From Tissierella creatinophila DSM 6911 (lineage in GTDB: Bacteria > Bacillota > Clostridia > Tissierellales > Tissierellaceae), in the NCBI RefSeq assembly GCF_001940565.1, contig NZ_LTDM01000059.1:54575-118574 (forward strand): a stretch of 64,000 bases of DNA, written 5' to 3'. This document shows positions 7,464 to 17,328 of the stretch, in pieces (position 1 is the stretch's first letter; each line of letters begins with the position of its first letter). The translations under genes were made by a program, and so were the position numbers. The notes beneath the pieces were generated by a model that saw only the letters and a list, made by a program, of their open reading frames with translations, ran no database searches and was not told the origin of the DNA.

Positions 7464-9683
7464 TTGCTAACTATAGAAGGTATAGTAGAGGAGATAATAT
7501 TTAGAAATGATGTAAATGGATATACTGTTGCAAAACTTAAATCCTCTGATGGGATGGTGACTATAGTAGGTAATGCTGCATTTATAAATTTAGATGAAAT
7601 GGTGGAAGTAGAAGGTGAATGGATCTATCATGATACCTTTGGAGAGCAACTTAAGTTTGAAACTATTAAAACCACAGTACCATCTACTTTAAAAGGAATA
7701 GAAAACTATTTATCTTCAGGTCTTCTTCCATATGTAGGACCTAAGACTGCTAAAAACATAGTAGCTGAATTTGGAGAAGATTCACTAGATATAATTCAAT
7801 ATAATCCTGAAAAGTTAAAGCGCATACCTGGAATTGGACAAAAAAAGCTTGAAAAGATATCTGCTGCTTACGAAGAGCAAAGAGAGATAAAAGATATAAT
7901 GGTATATCTTCAACAGTTTGATATTACAGTAAATAATGGTATAAAAATATATAAAAAGTATGGTAAAGATACTATAAAATTAATAAATGAAAATCCATAT
8001 AGATTATCAGAAGACATATATGGAATAGGATTTAAAACTTCAGATGCTTTAGCCCGTAATATGGGAATAGATTTAAGTTCTACATATAGAATAGAGGCAG
8101 GGCTTAAGTTTGTAATGATGAGAAGTGCAGGAGATGGACACTGTTACCTTCCTAAGGAAGAACTTATAAATAAGACTAGCGTTCTTCTAGAGGTAGAAAA
8201 CTCTCTTATAGAAGAGTCTATAAAAGATCTTATATTTAAGAAAAACTTTCATATAGTAAATGGTTTAGAAAGTAGCTTAGTCTACTATGCACCTTTTCAT
8301 GTAGCAGAAAACAATGTCGCTAGAAAGATAGTAGAACTCTCAAAGCAAGAATTTAAAGAGTTGGAAGTAGATATAGAAAAAGAAATTACAAGCATACAAG
8401 ATGAAGAAGAGATAGAATTTGGAGAAAAACAACTTTTAGCCATAAGAGAATCAATAGAAAATGGAGTGGTTATAATAACAGGAGGACCTGGAACGGGGAA
8501 GACTACCACAATAAATGCTATCATAAAGATATTTGAAGATTTAGAGATGAAAGTAGTCCTCACAGCACCTACAGGAAGAGCTGCCAAGAGGATGACAGAG
8601 ACAACAGGAAGAGAGAGCAAGACAATCCATAGGCTTTTAGAGTTTTCTTATTTAGAAGAAGATATGGCATTTAATAGAGATGAAGACACTCCTATAGAAG
8701 GAGATGTCATCATAATAGATGAATCATCTATGATAGATATACTTCTTATGAACAGTCTTTTAAAAGCTATAAACGAAGGAACAAGAGTTATACTAGTAGG
8801 AGATATAGATCAGCTTCCAAGCGTTGGAGCTGGAAATGTACTTCGTGATATTATAAATTCTGAATCTATAAAAGTAGTTATGCTAGATAAGATATTTAGA
8901 CAAGCAGAAGAAAGTATGATAGTGGTAAATGCCCATAAAATAAATAAGGGAGAATTTCCTGTATTAAATGGAAAGGATAAAGATTTTTATTTTTTATCTA
9001 AAAATAACCCTATAACGAGTTTAAAAACTATAATAGAGTTAAATAGTAAAAGACTTCCAAGTTTTTATAATTATGATCCTCTTAAAGATATCCAAGTCTT
9101 AACACCTATGAAAAAGGGTGATGTTGGTATAAATTCTCTAAATAAAGAACTTCAAGAGGCTCTAAATCCAGAATCTAGTTTAAAAGCTGAGAAAAAATTT
9201 GGAGATGAACTCTTTAGAGTTGGAGATAAGGTAATGCAAATAAAAAATAATTATAATTTGGAGTGGAAAAAAATAAAAGGAGGATTGACTTTAGAAAAGG
9301 GAGAAGGAGTTTTTAATGGAGACTTTGGATATATAGAATCTATAGACAATGAAGACAATATATTAAAAGTAATATTTGATGAAGAAAAGATAGTAGAATA
9401 TAGCTTTAATTCTTTAGATGAACTAAAGCTTGCATATGCAATAACTGTTCACAAATCTCAAGGAAGTGAATTTCCAGTAGTTATAATGCCAGTACACTGG
9501 GGGCCACCTATGCTTTTAACTAGAAATTTAATATACACAGGAATAACTCGTGCAAGAGAACTTGTGGTATTAGTTGGTGAAGAAAAGTTCCTTCATATGA
9601 TGATACAAAACAATAGAATAACTAAGAGATATTCGAGTTTAGATAAAAAGATAAGAGAATATATAGATGTATTTTATAGCTAA
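7464..9683 (+). CDS. recD2: RecD2-type ATP-dependent DNA helicase
   Basis: RecD2 is a superfamily 1B 5'-3' DNA helicase found without RecBC and linked to DNA repair and replication-fork maintenance. The N-terminal OB and helix-hairpin-helix region (GIGQKKLEKI) is followed by Walker A GGPGTGKTTT near residue 340, Walker B IIDESSMID near 415, and the C-terminal motif ITVHKSQGSEF near 660. The frame is open from ATG 7386, but that overlaps a terminator. TTG 7464, five bases after AGGAGGGG, is the likely start and gives 739 residues. comFC follows after 11 bases. Confidence 0.94.
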   Translation: MLTIEGIVEEIIFRNDVNGYTVAKLKSSDGMVTIVGNAAFINLDEMVEVEGEWIYHDTFGEQLKFETIKTTVPSTLKGIENYLSSGLLPYVGPKTAKNIVAEFGEDSLDIIQYNPEKLKRIPGIGQKKLEKISAAYEEQREIKDIMVYLQQFDITVNNGIKIYKKYGKDTIKLINENPYRLSEDIYGIGFKTSDALARNMGIDLSSTYRIEAGLKFVMMRSAGDGHCYLPKEELINKTSVLLEVENSLIEESIKDLIFKKNFHIVNGLESSLVYYAPFHVAENNVARKIVELSKQEFKELEVDIEKEITSIQDEEEIEFGEKQLLAIRESIENGVVIITGGPGTGKTTTINAIIKIFEDLEMKVVLTAPTGRAAKRMTETTGRESKTIHRLLEFSYLEEDMAFNRDEDTPIEGDVIIIDESSMIDILLMNSLLKAINEGTRVILVGDIDQLPSVGAGNVLRDIINSESIKVVMLDKIFRQAEESMIVVNAHKINKGEFPVLNGKDKDFYFLSKNNPITSLKTIIELNSKRLPSFYNYDPLKDIQVLTPMKKGDVGINSLNKELQEALNPESSLKAEKKFGDELFRVGDKVMQIKNNYNLEWKKIKGGLTLEKGEGVFNGDFGYIESIDNEDNILKVIFDEEKIVEYSFNSLDELKLAYAITVHKSQGSEFPVVIMPVHWGPPMLLTRNLIYTGITRARELVVLVGEEKFLHMMIQNNRITKRYSSLDKKIREYIDVFYS

Positions 9684-9694
9684 GGAGAAAAGAT

Positions 9695-10357
9695 ATGGAA
9701 TATATAAAAAGTGTGTTTGATTTAATCTTCCCTACAAAAAATCTATGTTATTTTTGTAATGAAGATGAATTGAAAATAGAAAACTATATATGTAGATCTT
9801 GTAGAAACAATATAGAAATAGTAAATAAAGAAGTCTTTTTAGACTCATCATTTATAAGTGAGTGCTATTATACAACTATATATGATAGATTTATGAAAGA
9901 TATAATTAGAAGATATAAATTTAATGATAAATCCTTTTTATATAAGCCATTAGGGGAAATACTACTTAAAACTATATATGAAAAAAATCTAGATAAAAAG
10001 GTAGATCTTATAGCCTTTGTGCCATCTCATAGAAGAAAAGAAGCTATAAGAGGATATAATCAATCAGAACTCTTAGCCATGTTTGTCTCTAAAGAGCTCC
10101 ATATTCCTCTTTTAAAAACACTTATAAAAAGCAATCATACTTTGGATCAACATTTTTTAGATAAAGAAGATAGAAAACACAATTTAAAAGATGTTTTCAA
10201 AGTGAAAAGAAAAGAAGATGTGGAGGAAAAGAGCATACTTTTAATAGATGATATAATTACAAGTGGTTCAACTATGGAAGAATGTGCTATGGAATTAATA
10301 AAAAATGAGGCAAAGGCTATCTTTGCATTAGCCCTTACCTCAAGTAGAAAGATTTAA
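9695..10357 (+). CDS. comFC: ComF-family phosphoribosyltransferase-like protein
   Basis: ComFC proteins help transformation-linked DNA handling and have a type I phosphoribosyltransferase fold. The 220 residues open with a four-cysteine zinc site (CYFCNE and CRSC). They continue to the PRPP-binding loop LLIDDIITSGSTMEEC near residue 180. ATG at 9695 follows AAGGAGAA. The gene follows recD2 closely, so both are likely cotranscribed. Its stop codon overlaps the stop of the convergent brkB-like gene by four bases. Confidence 0.88.
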   Translation: MEYIKSVFDLIFPTKNLCYFCNEDELKIENYICRSCRNNIEIVNKEVFLDSSFISECYYTTIYDRFMKDIIRRYKFNDKSFLYKPLGEILLKTIYEKNLDKKVDLIAFVPSHRRKEAIRGYNQSELLAMFVSKELHIPLLKTLIKSNHTLDQHFLDKEDRKHNLKDVFKVKRKEDVEEKSILLIDDIITSGSTMEECAMELIKNEAKAIFALALTSSRKI

Positions 10358-11265
10358 AACTTGTGAATAATACCTACTAACAAACTTTTATCTATATGAA
10401 GTTTATATCCGTAGGTTTTAAAAAAATCCAAAGTAGCATTTATTTCTCCGCCAAGTACTATTATTATACTACTTATATAAAGCCAAATAAAAAGAAGAAT
10501 AACTCCAACCAAGCTGCCATAGGTTATGGCAAATCTTCCAAAGTTATTTACATAGTATGAGAAAAATACGGAGGTAAGCATCCAACCAAGTGTCGCAAAT
10601 ATAGCGCCCGGAAGAGTACTTGTAAACTCTATTTTATGGAGCTTATTTCTACATGGACTATATTTATAAAGAAGTGCAAATATAAATATCATATAGCAAA
10701 GAGGAATTACAATCCTCATATAAGACCAAAGTGTCTTAAAAAAGAAACTAAGACCTAAAAATGTAAATAGCTTATTAGCTAGTACTTCTCCAAATATAAG
10801 GGTCATAAACACCAGTACAATAAGAAGTAAAAGAGCTATAGTAAAGACAATAGACATAAGTCTAAGTTTTAAATATGACCTGTTTTCTCCAGAATTATAG
10901 GCTTTATTTATTGCCTTTATTACAGCTTTCATCCCTGATGAAGCAGACCATATTCCAAGAACAGCAGCGATAGATAAAAGTTCTTGACTGCTAGAGACTG
11001 CAATTTCTTTTACAAATCCGTGAAAAAGTTTTTGAGTTTCAAGAGGAAGATAAAATATTATATCATATAAAATACTCTGCTTTATAAAAGGGGTATAGCT
11101 CACAATATTTAAAAGCATTATAATAAATGGAAATATAGAAAGTATCAAAAAAAATGTAAGTTGAGTGCCCGTTGCAAATACCTCATCATCCTTTATTCTA
11201 AAGAGGAGTTGATCTAAAAAAATAATAAATCTTATTTTTGTAAGTTTTTGCAAGAAATAATTCAT
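10354..11265 (-). CDS. YihY/BrkB-family integral membrane protein
   Basis: The 303-residue protein has about six transmembrane helices. It carries the family features FLILSIFPFIIMLLN near the N-terminus and a GSLVGVILLFIWLYISS stretch near the end. The family was once called ribonuclease BN; its real role, perhaps transport or envelope function, is unresolved. ATG at 11265 sits behind AAGGAGGGTG. It is the last gene of a minus-strand operon, 18 bases after the S9 peptidase gene, and meets comFC tail to tail. Confidence 0.88.
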   Translation of the reverse strand: MNYFLQKLTKIRFIIFLDQLLFRIKDDEVFATGTQLTFFLILSIFPFIIMLLNIVSYTPFIKQSILYDIIFYLPLETQKLFHGFVKEIAVSSSQELLSIAAVLGIWSASSGMKAVIKAINKAYNSGENRSYLKLRLMSIVFTIALLLLIVLVFMTLIFGEVLANKLFTFLGLSFFFKTLWSYMRIVIPLCYMIFIFALLYKYSPCRNKLHKIEFTSTLPGAIFATLGWMLTSVFFSYYVNNFGRFAITYGSLVGVILLFIWLYISSIIIVLGGEINATLDFFKTYGYKLHIDKSLLVGIIHKF

Positions 11266-11283
11266 AAGAGCACCCTCCTTAAT

Positions 11284-13281
11284 TTATTTTAAATATTTTT
11301 CAAACCAATTTTTTATCTCTACTAATCTTCTAATCCTATGTTTAGGTTTACCAGATCTGCTTAATTCATGGTTTTCTCCTCTAAACATACAAAGTCTTGA
11401 CTCTACACCATGATATTTTAAAGATGTAAACATTTGAATTCCTTCTGGAAGCCAACATCTATAGTCCTCCTCTGAGTGAATAAAAAGAGTAGGTGTAGTT
11501 ACTTTATCAGCATATTTCATAGGGGAAGAGTTCCATAATTGGTTAAAATCATTCCAAGGTGTAGCTGCTATCTGGTCATCTACAAAATAATAACCAATAT
11601 CAGTTGTTCCAAACTTAGATATCCAATTTGAAATACTTCTTTCAGATATAGCAGCCTTAAATCTGCCAGTATGACCTATTATCCAATTGGTCATAAATCC
11701 ACCATAAGAGCCACCCATAACCCCTAGTCTATCTTTATCTATAAAGTGATATTTTTCTAAAACTAGGTCTGTAAATTCCATAATATCTTCATAATCAATA
11801 GTTCCATATTTTCCCCTTATATCAGCAAACTTATTTCCTCTACCATCACTACCTCTAGGATTGCAGAAAAACACTACAAAACCTTCATTTGCTAAATACT
11901 GCATCTCATGAAAGAAAACTTCTCCAAAGGCTGTTTTAGGGCCACCGTGAATATTTAAAATAGCTGGATAATCTTTTCCAAGTTTAAAATTGGTAGGTTT
12001 CAGAACCCAACCCTCTATAAGAGTTGCATCTTCTGTTCTAAATGTAAGTTTTTCAGGAATGGAAAGAGTTTTATCAATCATAACCCATTGATTGAAATTT
12101 GTTAATTGTATTTCTCTTTTATCTTTTAAAAGATATATCTCTTGAAGTCTTAAACTCCTAAGACCTATAAATTCTATATTTCTATTTTTAACATCAAATC
12201 CATCAATAGAACCCTTCTTATTTGTCAGCTTTTCCATCTTACCATTTATATCTATCCTATTTATAAAAGAGGAATCTCCTTCAGTTGTTACAAAATATAA
12301 AAAACTTTCATCTACTAAGGTTGTAGAATCACTGCCGTATCTAGAATCACTTCCTATAGAATTAGTAGTACTAAAGTCAAATCTATCAGATGATATCTTT
12401 TTAACTCTAAATCCATCTAAATCACAACTATAAAAGTGAGGATTTTGATTTAATCCAAAATCCTTCATATCAGAGCCTATAAATATAATTTTATCTTCTA
12501 AAAAATTAGCATATGAATAGTCAAAACCTTCAAAAGGTGAAATTTTAAGTAAAAAATCTTTTTCTATATTATATATTTGGAGATCTGTAAAAGTATATTT
12601 CTTATCTATAAAAGAGTTTGTTATCATAAGTATATTTTCTTTATCTTTATCTAATTCAAAAGAGTATACATCAGTAAAATCATCTGTGATAGGTAAATAA
12701 ATTTCTTCTGCTATATTATATAGATATAGTTTTGTTCTCTTTTTATTAGTAAAACCCTCCCCATTTGACCAAAATGGTATTTCATCTAATATTTCATAAT
12801 CTTTTTCTTCTTTTAAGCTATCTAAAAGTTCATCTTTTCCTTCTGCATCAAGATTTGGAAATTCTGAAAAAGCAGGATCAAAACTAGCTAAAAAAATAAA
12901 ATTTTCATCATCAATAATTTTTATAGAGGATATATTTAAAGGAATTTCAAATAGTTCTTTTGGGTTTTCATCTTCTATTTTCATTTCACAAATACGAGTA
13001 AATGGTTCCCCTTTTTCACGTCGTTTTTTATCTTCTTGAAAGTCTTCACAAAAAATAAAAGTCTCATAATCTTTCCAAACAAGATTGCTTTGATGCTTAG
13101 AGTTTTTTAGTTTTTTTATAGTGTTATCATTATTATCTAATAGATTGATCTGTGATTTATAGCTATTATCTTCTAAATCTACTTCATTACATATAAAAGC
13201 TGTATGAGAAGCAGTTGGTGAAAATTTAAGGCTTGATAAATATTTATATTTAGTAAAATCTTCTAAAAATAGTTTTTCCAT
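11284..13281 (-). CDS. S9-family prolyl-oligopeptidase-type peptidase
   Basis: The 665 residues form an N-terminal beta-propeller-like half and a C-terminal alpha/beta hydrolase domain. The nucleophile motif GGSYGGF is near residue 523. The Asp is expected in HSEEDYRCW and the His in GENHELSRSG. No signal peptide is visible, so it is probably a cytoplasmic acylaminoacyl- or oligopeptidase. ATG at 13281 follows AGGAGG. It is the middle gene of a minus-strand operon with 13- and 18-base gaps. Confidence 0.92.
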   Translation of the reverse strand: MEKLFLEDFTKYKYLSSLKFSPTASHTAFICNEVDLEDNSYKSQINLLDNNDNTIKKLKNSKHQSNLVWKDYETFIFCEDFQEDKKRREKGEPFTRICEMKIEDENPKELFEIPLNISSIKIIDDENFIFLASFDPAFSEFPNLDAEGKDELLDSLKEEKDYEILDEIPFWSNGEGFTNKKRTKLYLYNIAEEIYLPITDDFTDVYSFELDKDKENILMITNSFIDKKYTFTDLQIYNIEKDFLLKISPFEGFDYSYANFLEDKIIFIGSDMKDFGLNQNPHFYSCDLDGFRVKKISSDRFDFSTTNSIGSDSRYGSDSTTLVDESFLYFVTTEGDSSFINRIDINGKMEKLTNKKGSIDGFDVKNRNIEFIGLRSLRLQEIYLLKDKREIQLTNFNQWVMIDKTLSIPEKLTFRTEDATLIEGWVLKPTNFKLGKDYPAILNIHGGPKTAFGEVFFHEMQYLANEGFVVFFCNPRGSDGRGNKFADIRGKYGTIDYEDIMEFTDLVLEKYHFIDKDRLGVMGGSYGGFMTNWIIGHTGRFKAAISERSISNWISKFGTTDIGYYFVDDQIAATPWNDFNQLWNSSPMKYADKVTTPTLFIHSEEDYRCWLPEGIQMFTSLKYHGVESRLCMFRGENHELSRSGKPKHRIRRLVEIKNWFEKYLK

Positions 13282-13294
13282 GATATCCTCCTAC

Positions 13295-15001
13295 TTAATT
13301 TATAAAATCCTTTAAGTTTATTAAATTTGTTTTACTCCCTAAGTCTTTATCTTGAAGAACATAATTAGTAAGTTTTTTGCCAAGAGTTGTAATCTTTATA
13401 AAATTTTCTTCATATATACTATAGTCCATTAAACCTAGCAATTTAAAATATCTTCCATAAGAGAAAAAATGATTTTTACCTTCTAAAGAAAAGTACTTAT
13501 GAGAATATTTCTTTGATGGATTCATTAAGGCCAATTTATTTAAAAAGTCATTTTTTTCTTTCTTTGAAAAATCTTTTTTAAAGTTTAAAACATTTAATAC
13601 AAAACCTTTAGTAGAAAGATATTCAAATAAGAGGATATATTTTTCACTATCTTCTAATAATAAATAATCCATTGCCTTTTTATTAAAGTAGAGTTTATTA
13701 TTATCTATAGTTAAAATTTCTAATTCTAGAGCTAAATGGTAAAAAAAGTTAATATTTATAAAATCTCTTTGATTTGGGGCTTTTGAAATAATTTTTGTTC
13801 TGCTTTCTAGATGATTATTTATTTGTAAAAGATCATCTCTTTTAATATATGATTTTTTAAGTGTTAAGTCTAGAGTCTTTCCCTCTATATAGATAAGAAA
13901 TATATCAAAATCTCTAAGCAATTTTAAAGAATCCGAATTTAACATATCCGATATATAGTAAGAGAGATTTATATCTATATTAAAACTTTTCTCATAAGAA
14001 TTTATCTTTTTTATATATTTAAATGGAGTTTCACTTATCTTTAATATCTTTTCATATTGTGATTTAAAAGAGTTGTCCTTTTTACTTAAAAATTCAAAAT
14101 ATAGTTTTAAAGTTTTAATGTAAGAGATTAGTTCTCTTTTTACCCCTATAAAACCATCTTCTATCGACCATATAAAAAATCTTTTTAAATTTATATGTGG
14201 TAAATCTTCTATGGCTTTATCGTTATCTATAAAATAAGATTCAACTATATTTGATAGATTATTTATATGTTCTAATACTTCATTTTCATTTATCTTTAAA
14301 TTCAAATAGTTTTCAAATTCATCAAATTCATCGTATTCACTTATCCTATAAAATTCTAAATCACCCTCTTTTTCTATTAAGTTAAAGATAGTTTCATCAT
14401 ATATTTTATATAGATTAAGTCCAAATCTTTTTAAGTAATCTTTCATAGTAAGACCTCTATAATCTCTTCTTGTAAGATTGAAATCTCGGAGAACATCTTT
14501 TATAAAATCATGTTTACTAGAAAGGGGTAAATAATTTATATCCCCTATAAAATTATAATTATCTAAACTTTTTCCTATTCTTGAAAATACATATTCTCCC
14601 TCTTTAATTATATTTGGAAGTTCTGGCTCAAGGAGTGAAAAATCTTTTTGGGTTAAAACATCTTTTACTCTTACATAATCTTTATCATATTTTATTATTT
14701 CAAATAAAGACACATAAGAATCTTTTCTTTCCTCTAAAATTTTCTTTTCTTTTTTACTTAAAGAATTAGACTTTTCTTCTAAAAATTTTTCTGTAAAAGT
14801 TTTACCATCTTTATGGATATAATCTAAACTAAGCCATATATTAAAGGCTATATTGTTTTCGGTATCATAAAAGTAAGAATACTCTCCATCAAGTTCTTCC
14901 ATCACTTTATTTAAATTTACATTGTTATATATATATTTAAAGAGCTTTTTTGTAACATCAAGTTCTATCTTTTTTAATCCTTCATAATTTGCCGTGTTCA
15001 T
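13295..15001 (-). CDS. Uncharacterised 568-residue protein
   Basis: I do not recognise this protein with confidence. It is soluble, rich in Lys, Glu, Leu, Ile and aromatic residues, and shows no signal peptide. The N-terminal third has a stretch near residues 90-150 (SLFEIIKYDKDYVRVKDVLT, then EGEYVFSRIG). It recalls the poorly described domain found in some SEC-C-associated proteins, but no SEC-C motif is present. The rest looks alpha-helical. ATG at 15001 follows GGGGGAG. It heads an operon with the S9 peptidase and the BrkB-like protein. Confidence 0.8.
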   Translation of the reverse strand: MNTANYEGLKKIELDVTKKLFKYIYNNVNLNKVMEELDGEYSYFYDTENNIAFNIWLSLDYIHKDGKTFTEKFLEEKSNSLSKKEKKILEERKDSYVSLFEIIKYDKDYVRVKDVLTQKDFSLLEPELPNIIKEGEYVFSRIGKSLDNYNFIGDINYLPLSSKHDFIKDVLRDFNLTRRDYRGLTMKDYLKRFGLNLYKIYDETIFNLIEKEGDLEFYRISEYDEFDEFENYLNLKINENEVLEHINNLSNIVESYFIDNDKAIEDLPHINLKRFFIWSIEDGFIGVKRELISYIKTLKLYFEFLSKKDNSFKSQYEKILKISETPFKYIKKINSYEKSFNIDINLSYYISDMLNSDSLKLLRDFDIFLIYIEGKTLDLTLKKSYIKRDDLLQINNHLESRTKIISKAPNQRDFININFFYHLALELEILTIDNNKLYFNKKAMDYLLLEDSEKYILLFEYLSTKGFVLNVLNFKKDFSKKEKNDFLNKLALMNPSKKYSHKYFSLEGKNHFFSYGRYFKLLGLMDYSIYEENFIKITTLGKKLTNYVLQDKDLGSKTNLINLKDFIN

Positions 15002-15090
15002 ATTCTCCCCCTAAAAATTAAATCATTTAATCATTATTATACACTATTATTCTTATAAGTTCTAATAACAAAAAAAACCTTTATAATACA

Positions 15091-15128
15091 GAAAAGATGA
15101 GAATTAGGTAAGTATTCTCATCTTTTCT
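15091..15128 (-). terminator. Hairpin at the end of the HlyC-like gene
   Basis: GAAAAGATGAGAAT and ATTCTCATCTTTTC form a perfect 14-bp stem on either strand. The stop codon of the gene lies in the loop. The T tract on the minus strand is weak, so termination efficiency is uncertain. Confidence 0.6.
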
Positions 15129-16348
15129 ATTCTATTTTTTTCTATTTTTTCTATTATAAACTTAATATTGTCATATTCTACCATTTCTTCTTCTTCAGGA
15201 AATCTTCCAAGCAATCCTATTACAAAACCGCCTATAGAATCAAAATCTTCAGATTCTATAGTTGTACCTATTAAATCATTTAAGAGATCTATCTTCATAC
15301 TTCCATCCACTATATACTCATCTTCTTTTATGACAACTATTTCTTCATTTCCCTCATCATATTCATCGGTTATCTCTCCTACAATTTCTTCTACTAAATC
15401 TTCTGTAGTTATCATACCAGCTGTTCCACCATACTCATCCAATATTATAGCTGTAGGATAGTTATTATCTCTCATCTCTTGAAAAAGTTCTTGAGTTGAT
15501 TTAAATTCATAGGTAAAAAATGCTGGTCTTAAATAGTCTCTTATATTAAAGTTTTCTCTATCTTCTATAGAAAAGATAAGATCCTTTACATGAAGCACTC
15601 CTATGATATCGTCTATATCTTCTTCATATATTGGCAGTCTTGAAAATGTTTCTTCTTTAAATAGTTCTACCAAATCTTTATATGAAGAATCTACACTTAA
15701 AGCTACCATATTTGTTCGAGGTGTCATAACATCTTTAGCCTGTGAATCACCAAATTCAAAAACATTGTAGATCATCTTTGTTTCCCCTACTTCAAGAACA
15801 CCCTCTTCATGGCTTACATTTACTATAGTCTTTAATTCATCTTCAGTTATAAGAGGTTGAGTTTTAGAAATGCTTCCCCCCATAAGTTTTATAAATATAT
15901 TTGTAATAGATGTAATTACATATATAAGGGGTGACAAAATTATTGTTATAAAATATATGGGTTTTGATACTCTAATTGCTGTCTTTTCTGAATTTTGAGC
16001 AGCTAAAGACTTTGGGGTAACTTCCCCAAATATAAGTACTACTAGTGTCATAACTACTGTTGCTACACCTATTCCTTTACTACCCCATATATCAATAGCC
16101 ATAGAAGTCGCAAGAGATGAGGCGGCAATATTGACTATATTGTTCCCGATTAAAATTGCACCTAGTAATCTGTTTGGTTTATCTACAAGCGTGCTTACAA
16201 TATTGGCATTTTTAACTCCCTCATCAACCATTTGTCTAAGTCTTATCTTGCTTAAAGAAACTAAAGCAGTTTCTGAAGCGGAGAAAAAACTTGATAGGAG
16301 TATTAATATAAAAAGAATTATAAGTTCCAGTGTTAAATTTGAAGGCAC
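15104..16348 (-). CDS. CNNM/HlyC/CorC-family membrane protein with CBS domains
   Basis: The 414 residues comprise a four-helix DUF21/CNNM transmembrane region (residues 1-180), a CBS pair (about 200-330, starting at DVMTPRTNMVAL), and a C-terminal CorC/HlyC domain. The family is linked to divalent cation (Mg or Co) homeostasis; the older hemolysin name is not supported by function. The start is GTG at 16348. It is transcribed away from hpf, and a 310-base region containing DnaA-box-like sites separates the two genes. Confidence 0.92.
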   Translation of the reverse strand: MPSNLTLELIILFILILLSSFFSASETALVSLSKIRLRQMVDEGVKNANIVSTLVDKPNRLLGAILIGNNIVNIAASSLATSMAIDIWGSKGIGVATVVMTLVVLIFGEVTPKSLAAQNSEKTAIRVSKPIYFITIILSPLIYVITSITNIFIKLMGGSISKTQPLITEDELKTIVNVSHEEGVLEVGETKMIYNVFEFGDSQAKDVMTPRTNMVALSVDSSYKDLVELFKEETFSRLPIYEEDIDDIIGVLHVKDLIFSIEDRENFNIRDYLRPAFFTYEFKSTQELFQEMRDNNYPTAIILDEYGGTAGMITTEDLVEEIVGEITDEYDEGNEEIVVIKEDEYIVDGSMKIDLLNDLIGTTIESEDFDSIGGFVIGLLGRFPEEEEMVEYDNIKFIIEKIEKNRIEKMRILT

Positions 16349-16442
16349 TAAATCACTTCCCTATTTTAATATATTTGTTTATATTATACCCAAATATCTC
16401 CTTTTAGGAAACAAAAATAGAGTAAATAAACTTATTTCTTTT

Positions 16443-16524
16443 AAATCCACAAAGTTTAATAAGCTTATCCACATGAAAAAAAGGACAAACACATTAATCC
16501 ACAAAGTTATTAACATTATCCACA
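16443..16524 (+). promoter_or_regulatory. Cluster of four DnaA-box-like sites
   Basis: The 310-base gap between the divergent HlyC-like gene and hpf holds four ATCCACA cores, all in the same orientation. Two are perfect TTATCCACA boxes (16465-16473 and 16516-16524). Two are near matches (AAATCCACA at 16443-16451 and TAATCCACA at 16495-16503). Core spacings are 22, 30 and 21 bases, close to whole helical turns. A very AT-rich stretch follows up to hpf. No dnaA or dnaN is near, so this is more likely a DnaA-binding regulatory or titration site than the origin. Confidence 0.6.
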
Positions 16525-16658
16525 AGTTATTAGATTAATTATTAACAAGCTATAAACAATATTATAAAAATACATGTGATATATTTTTATGATATTGGGT
16601 AATATATTATTAAATATATAAGTTTTAAGTTTTACTTATATAGAAAGGGGCTGAATAC

Positions 16659-17195
16659 ATGAATATACAATTCGTAGGAAAAAATGTAGAAGTGACAGAT
16701 GCACTAAGAGAGGTAACTGAAAAAAAATTAAATAAGTTAGAAAAATATTTTGAAGGAGTCCTTGTAGGAAATGTAACTTTTAGCACTCAAAAGAATAATA
16801 AAACTATAGAAGTTACAATTGATATTCCAGGAACTATTATAAGAGCTGAAGAAACAAGTGATGATATGTATGCTAGTATTGATAGAGCTATTGATGTATT
16901 GGAAAGACAAATAAGAAAATATAAAACAAAGCTTCAAAAGAAATATAAGGAAGGACAAACTATAAGATTTGAAAATGTTATGCCGCTTCAAGAAGAAGAT
17001 GACGATGATGATAAACCAACTATTGTAAAAACAAAGAGATTTACTATAAAACCTATGAACTATGAAGAAGCAGTACTTCAAATGGAATTACTTCGTCACA
17101 ACTTTTTCGTATTTAGAAATGGTGACACAGATGATATAAGCGTAATATATAAGAGAAAAGATGGAAATTATGGACTTATAGAACCACAAAATTAA
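16659..17195 (+). CDS. hpf: Ribosome hibernation-promoting factor, long form
   Basis: Long HPF binds the 30S decoding region and drives 100S ribosome dimers in stationary phase. The 178 residues have the N-terminal S30AE/RaiA domain (residues 1-100) and the C-terminal dimerisation domain (KTKRFTIKPMNYEEAVLQME onward, about residue 125). An acidic linker EEDDDDD lies between them. ATG at 16659 follows AAAGGGGCTG. It is monocistronic with its own terminator, upstream of secA as in other clostridia. Confidence 0.95.
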   Translation: MNIQFVGKNVEVTDALREVTEKKLNKLEKYFEGVLVGNVTFSTQKNNKTIEVTIDIPGTIIRAEETSDDMYASIDRAIDVLERQIRKYKTKLQKKYKEGQTIRFENVMPLQEEDDDDDKPTIVKTKRFTIKPMNYEEAVLQMELLRHNFFVFRNGDTDDISVIYKRKDGNYGLIEPQN

Positions 17196-17209
17196 ATTTA
17201 AAATTACAT

Positions 17210-17243
17210 AAAAAAGTTGTAGCCCTAAGGTTACAACTTTTTT
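17210..17243 (+). terminator. Terminator of hpf
   Basis: AAAAGTTGTA and TTACAACTTTT pair closely and end in a T run. Confidence 0.87.
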
Positions 17244-17328
17244 ATGTATAATAATTCCATAAAAGTTGAAACTCTTTAGTATAAGTGGTAAAATAAATGA
17301 TGCGCTTATATTGAAAGGTGGTAAAAAT

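Noticed and set aside
16443..16658. Replication origin oriC
   Set aside because: DnaA boxes are present, but no dnaA, dnaN or rpmH is near and there are too few boxes; kept as a regulatory candidate.
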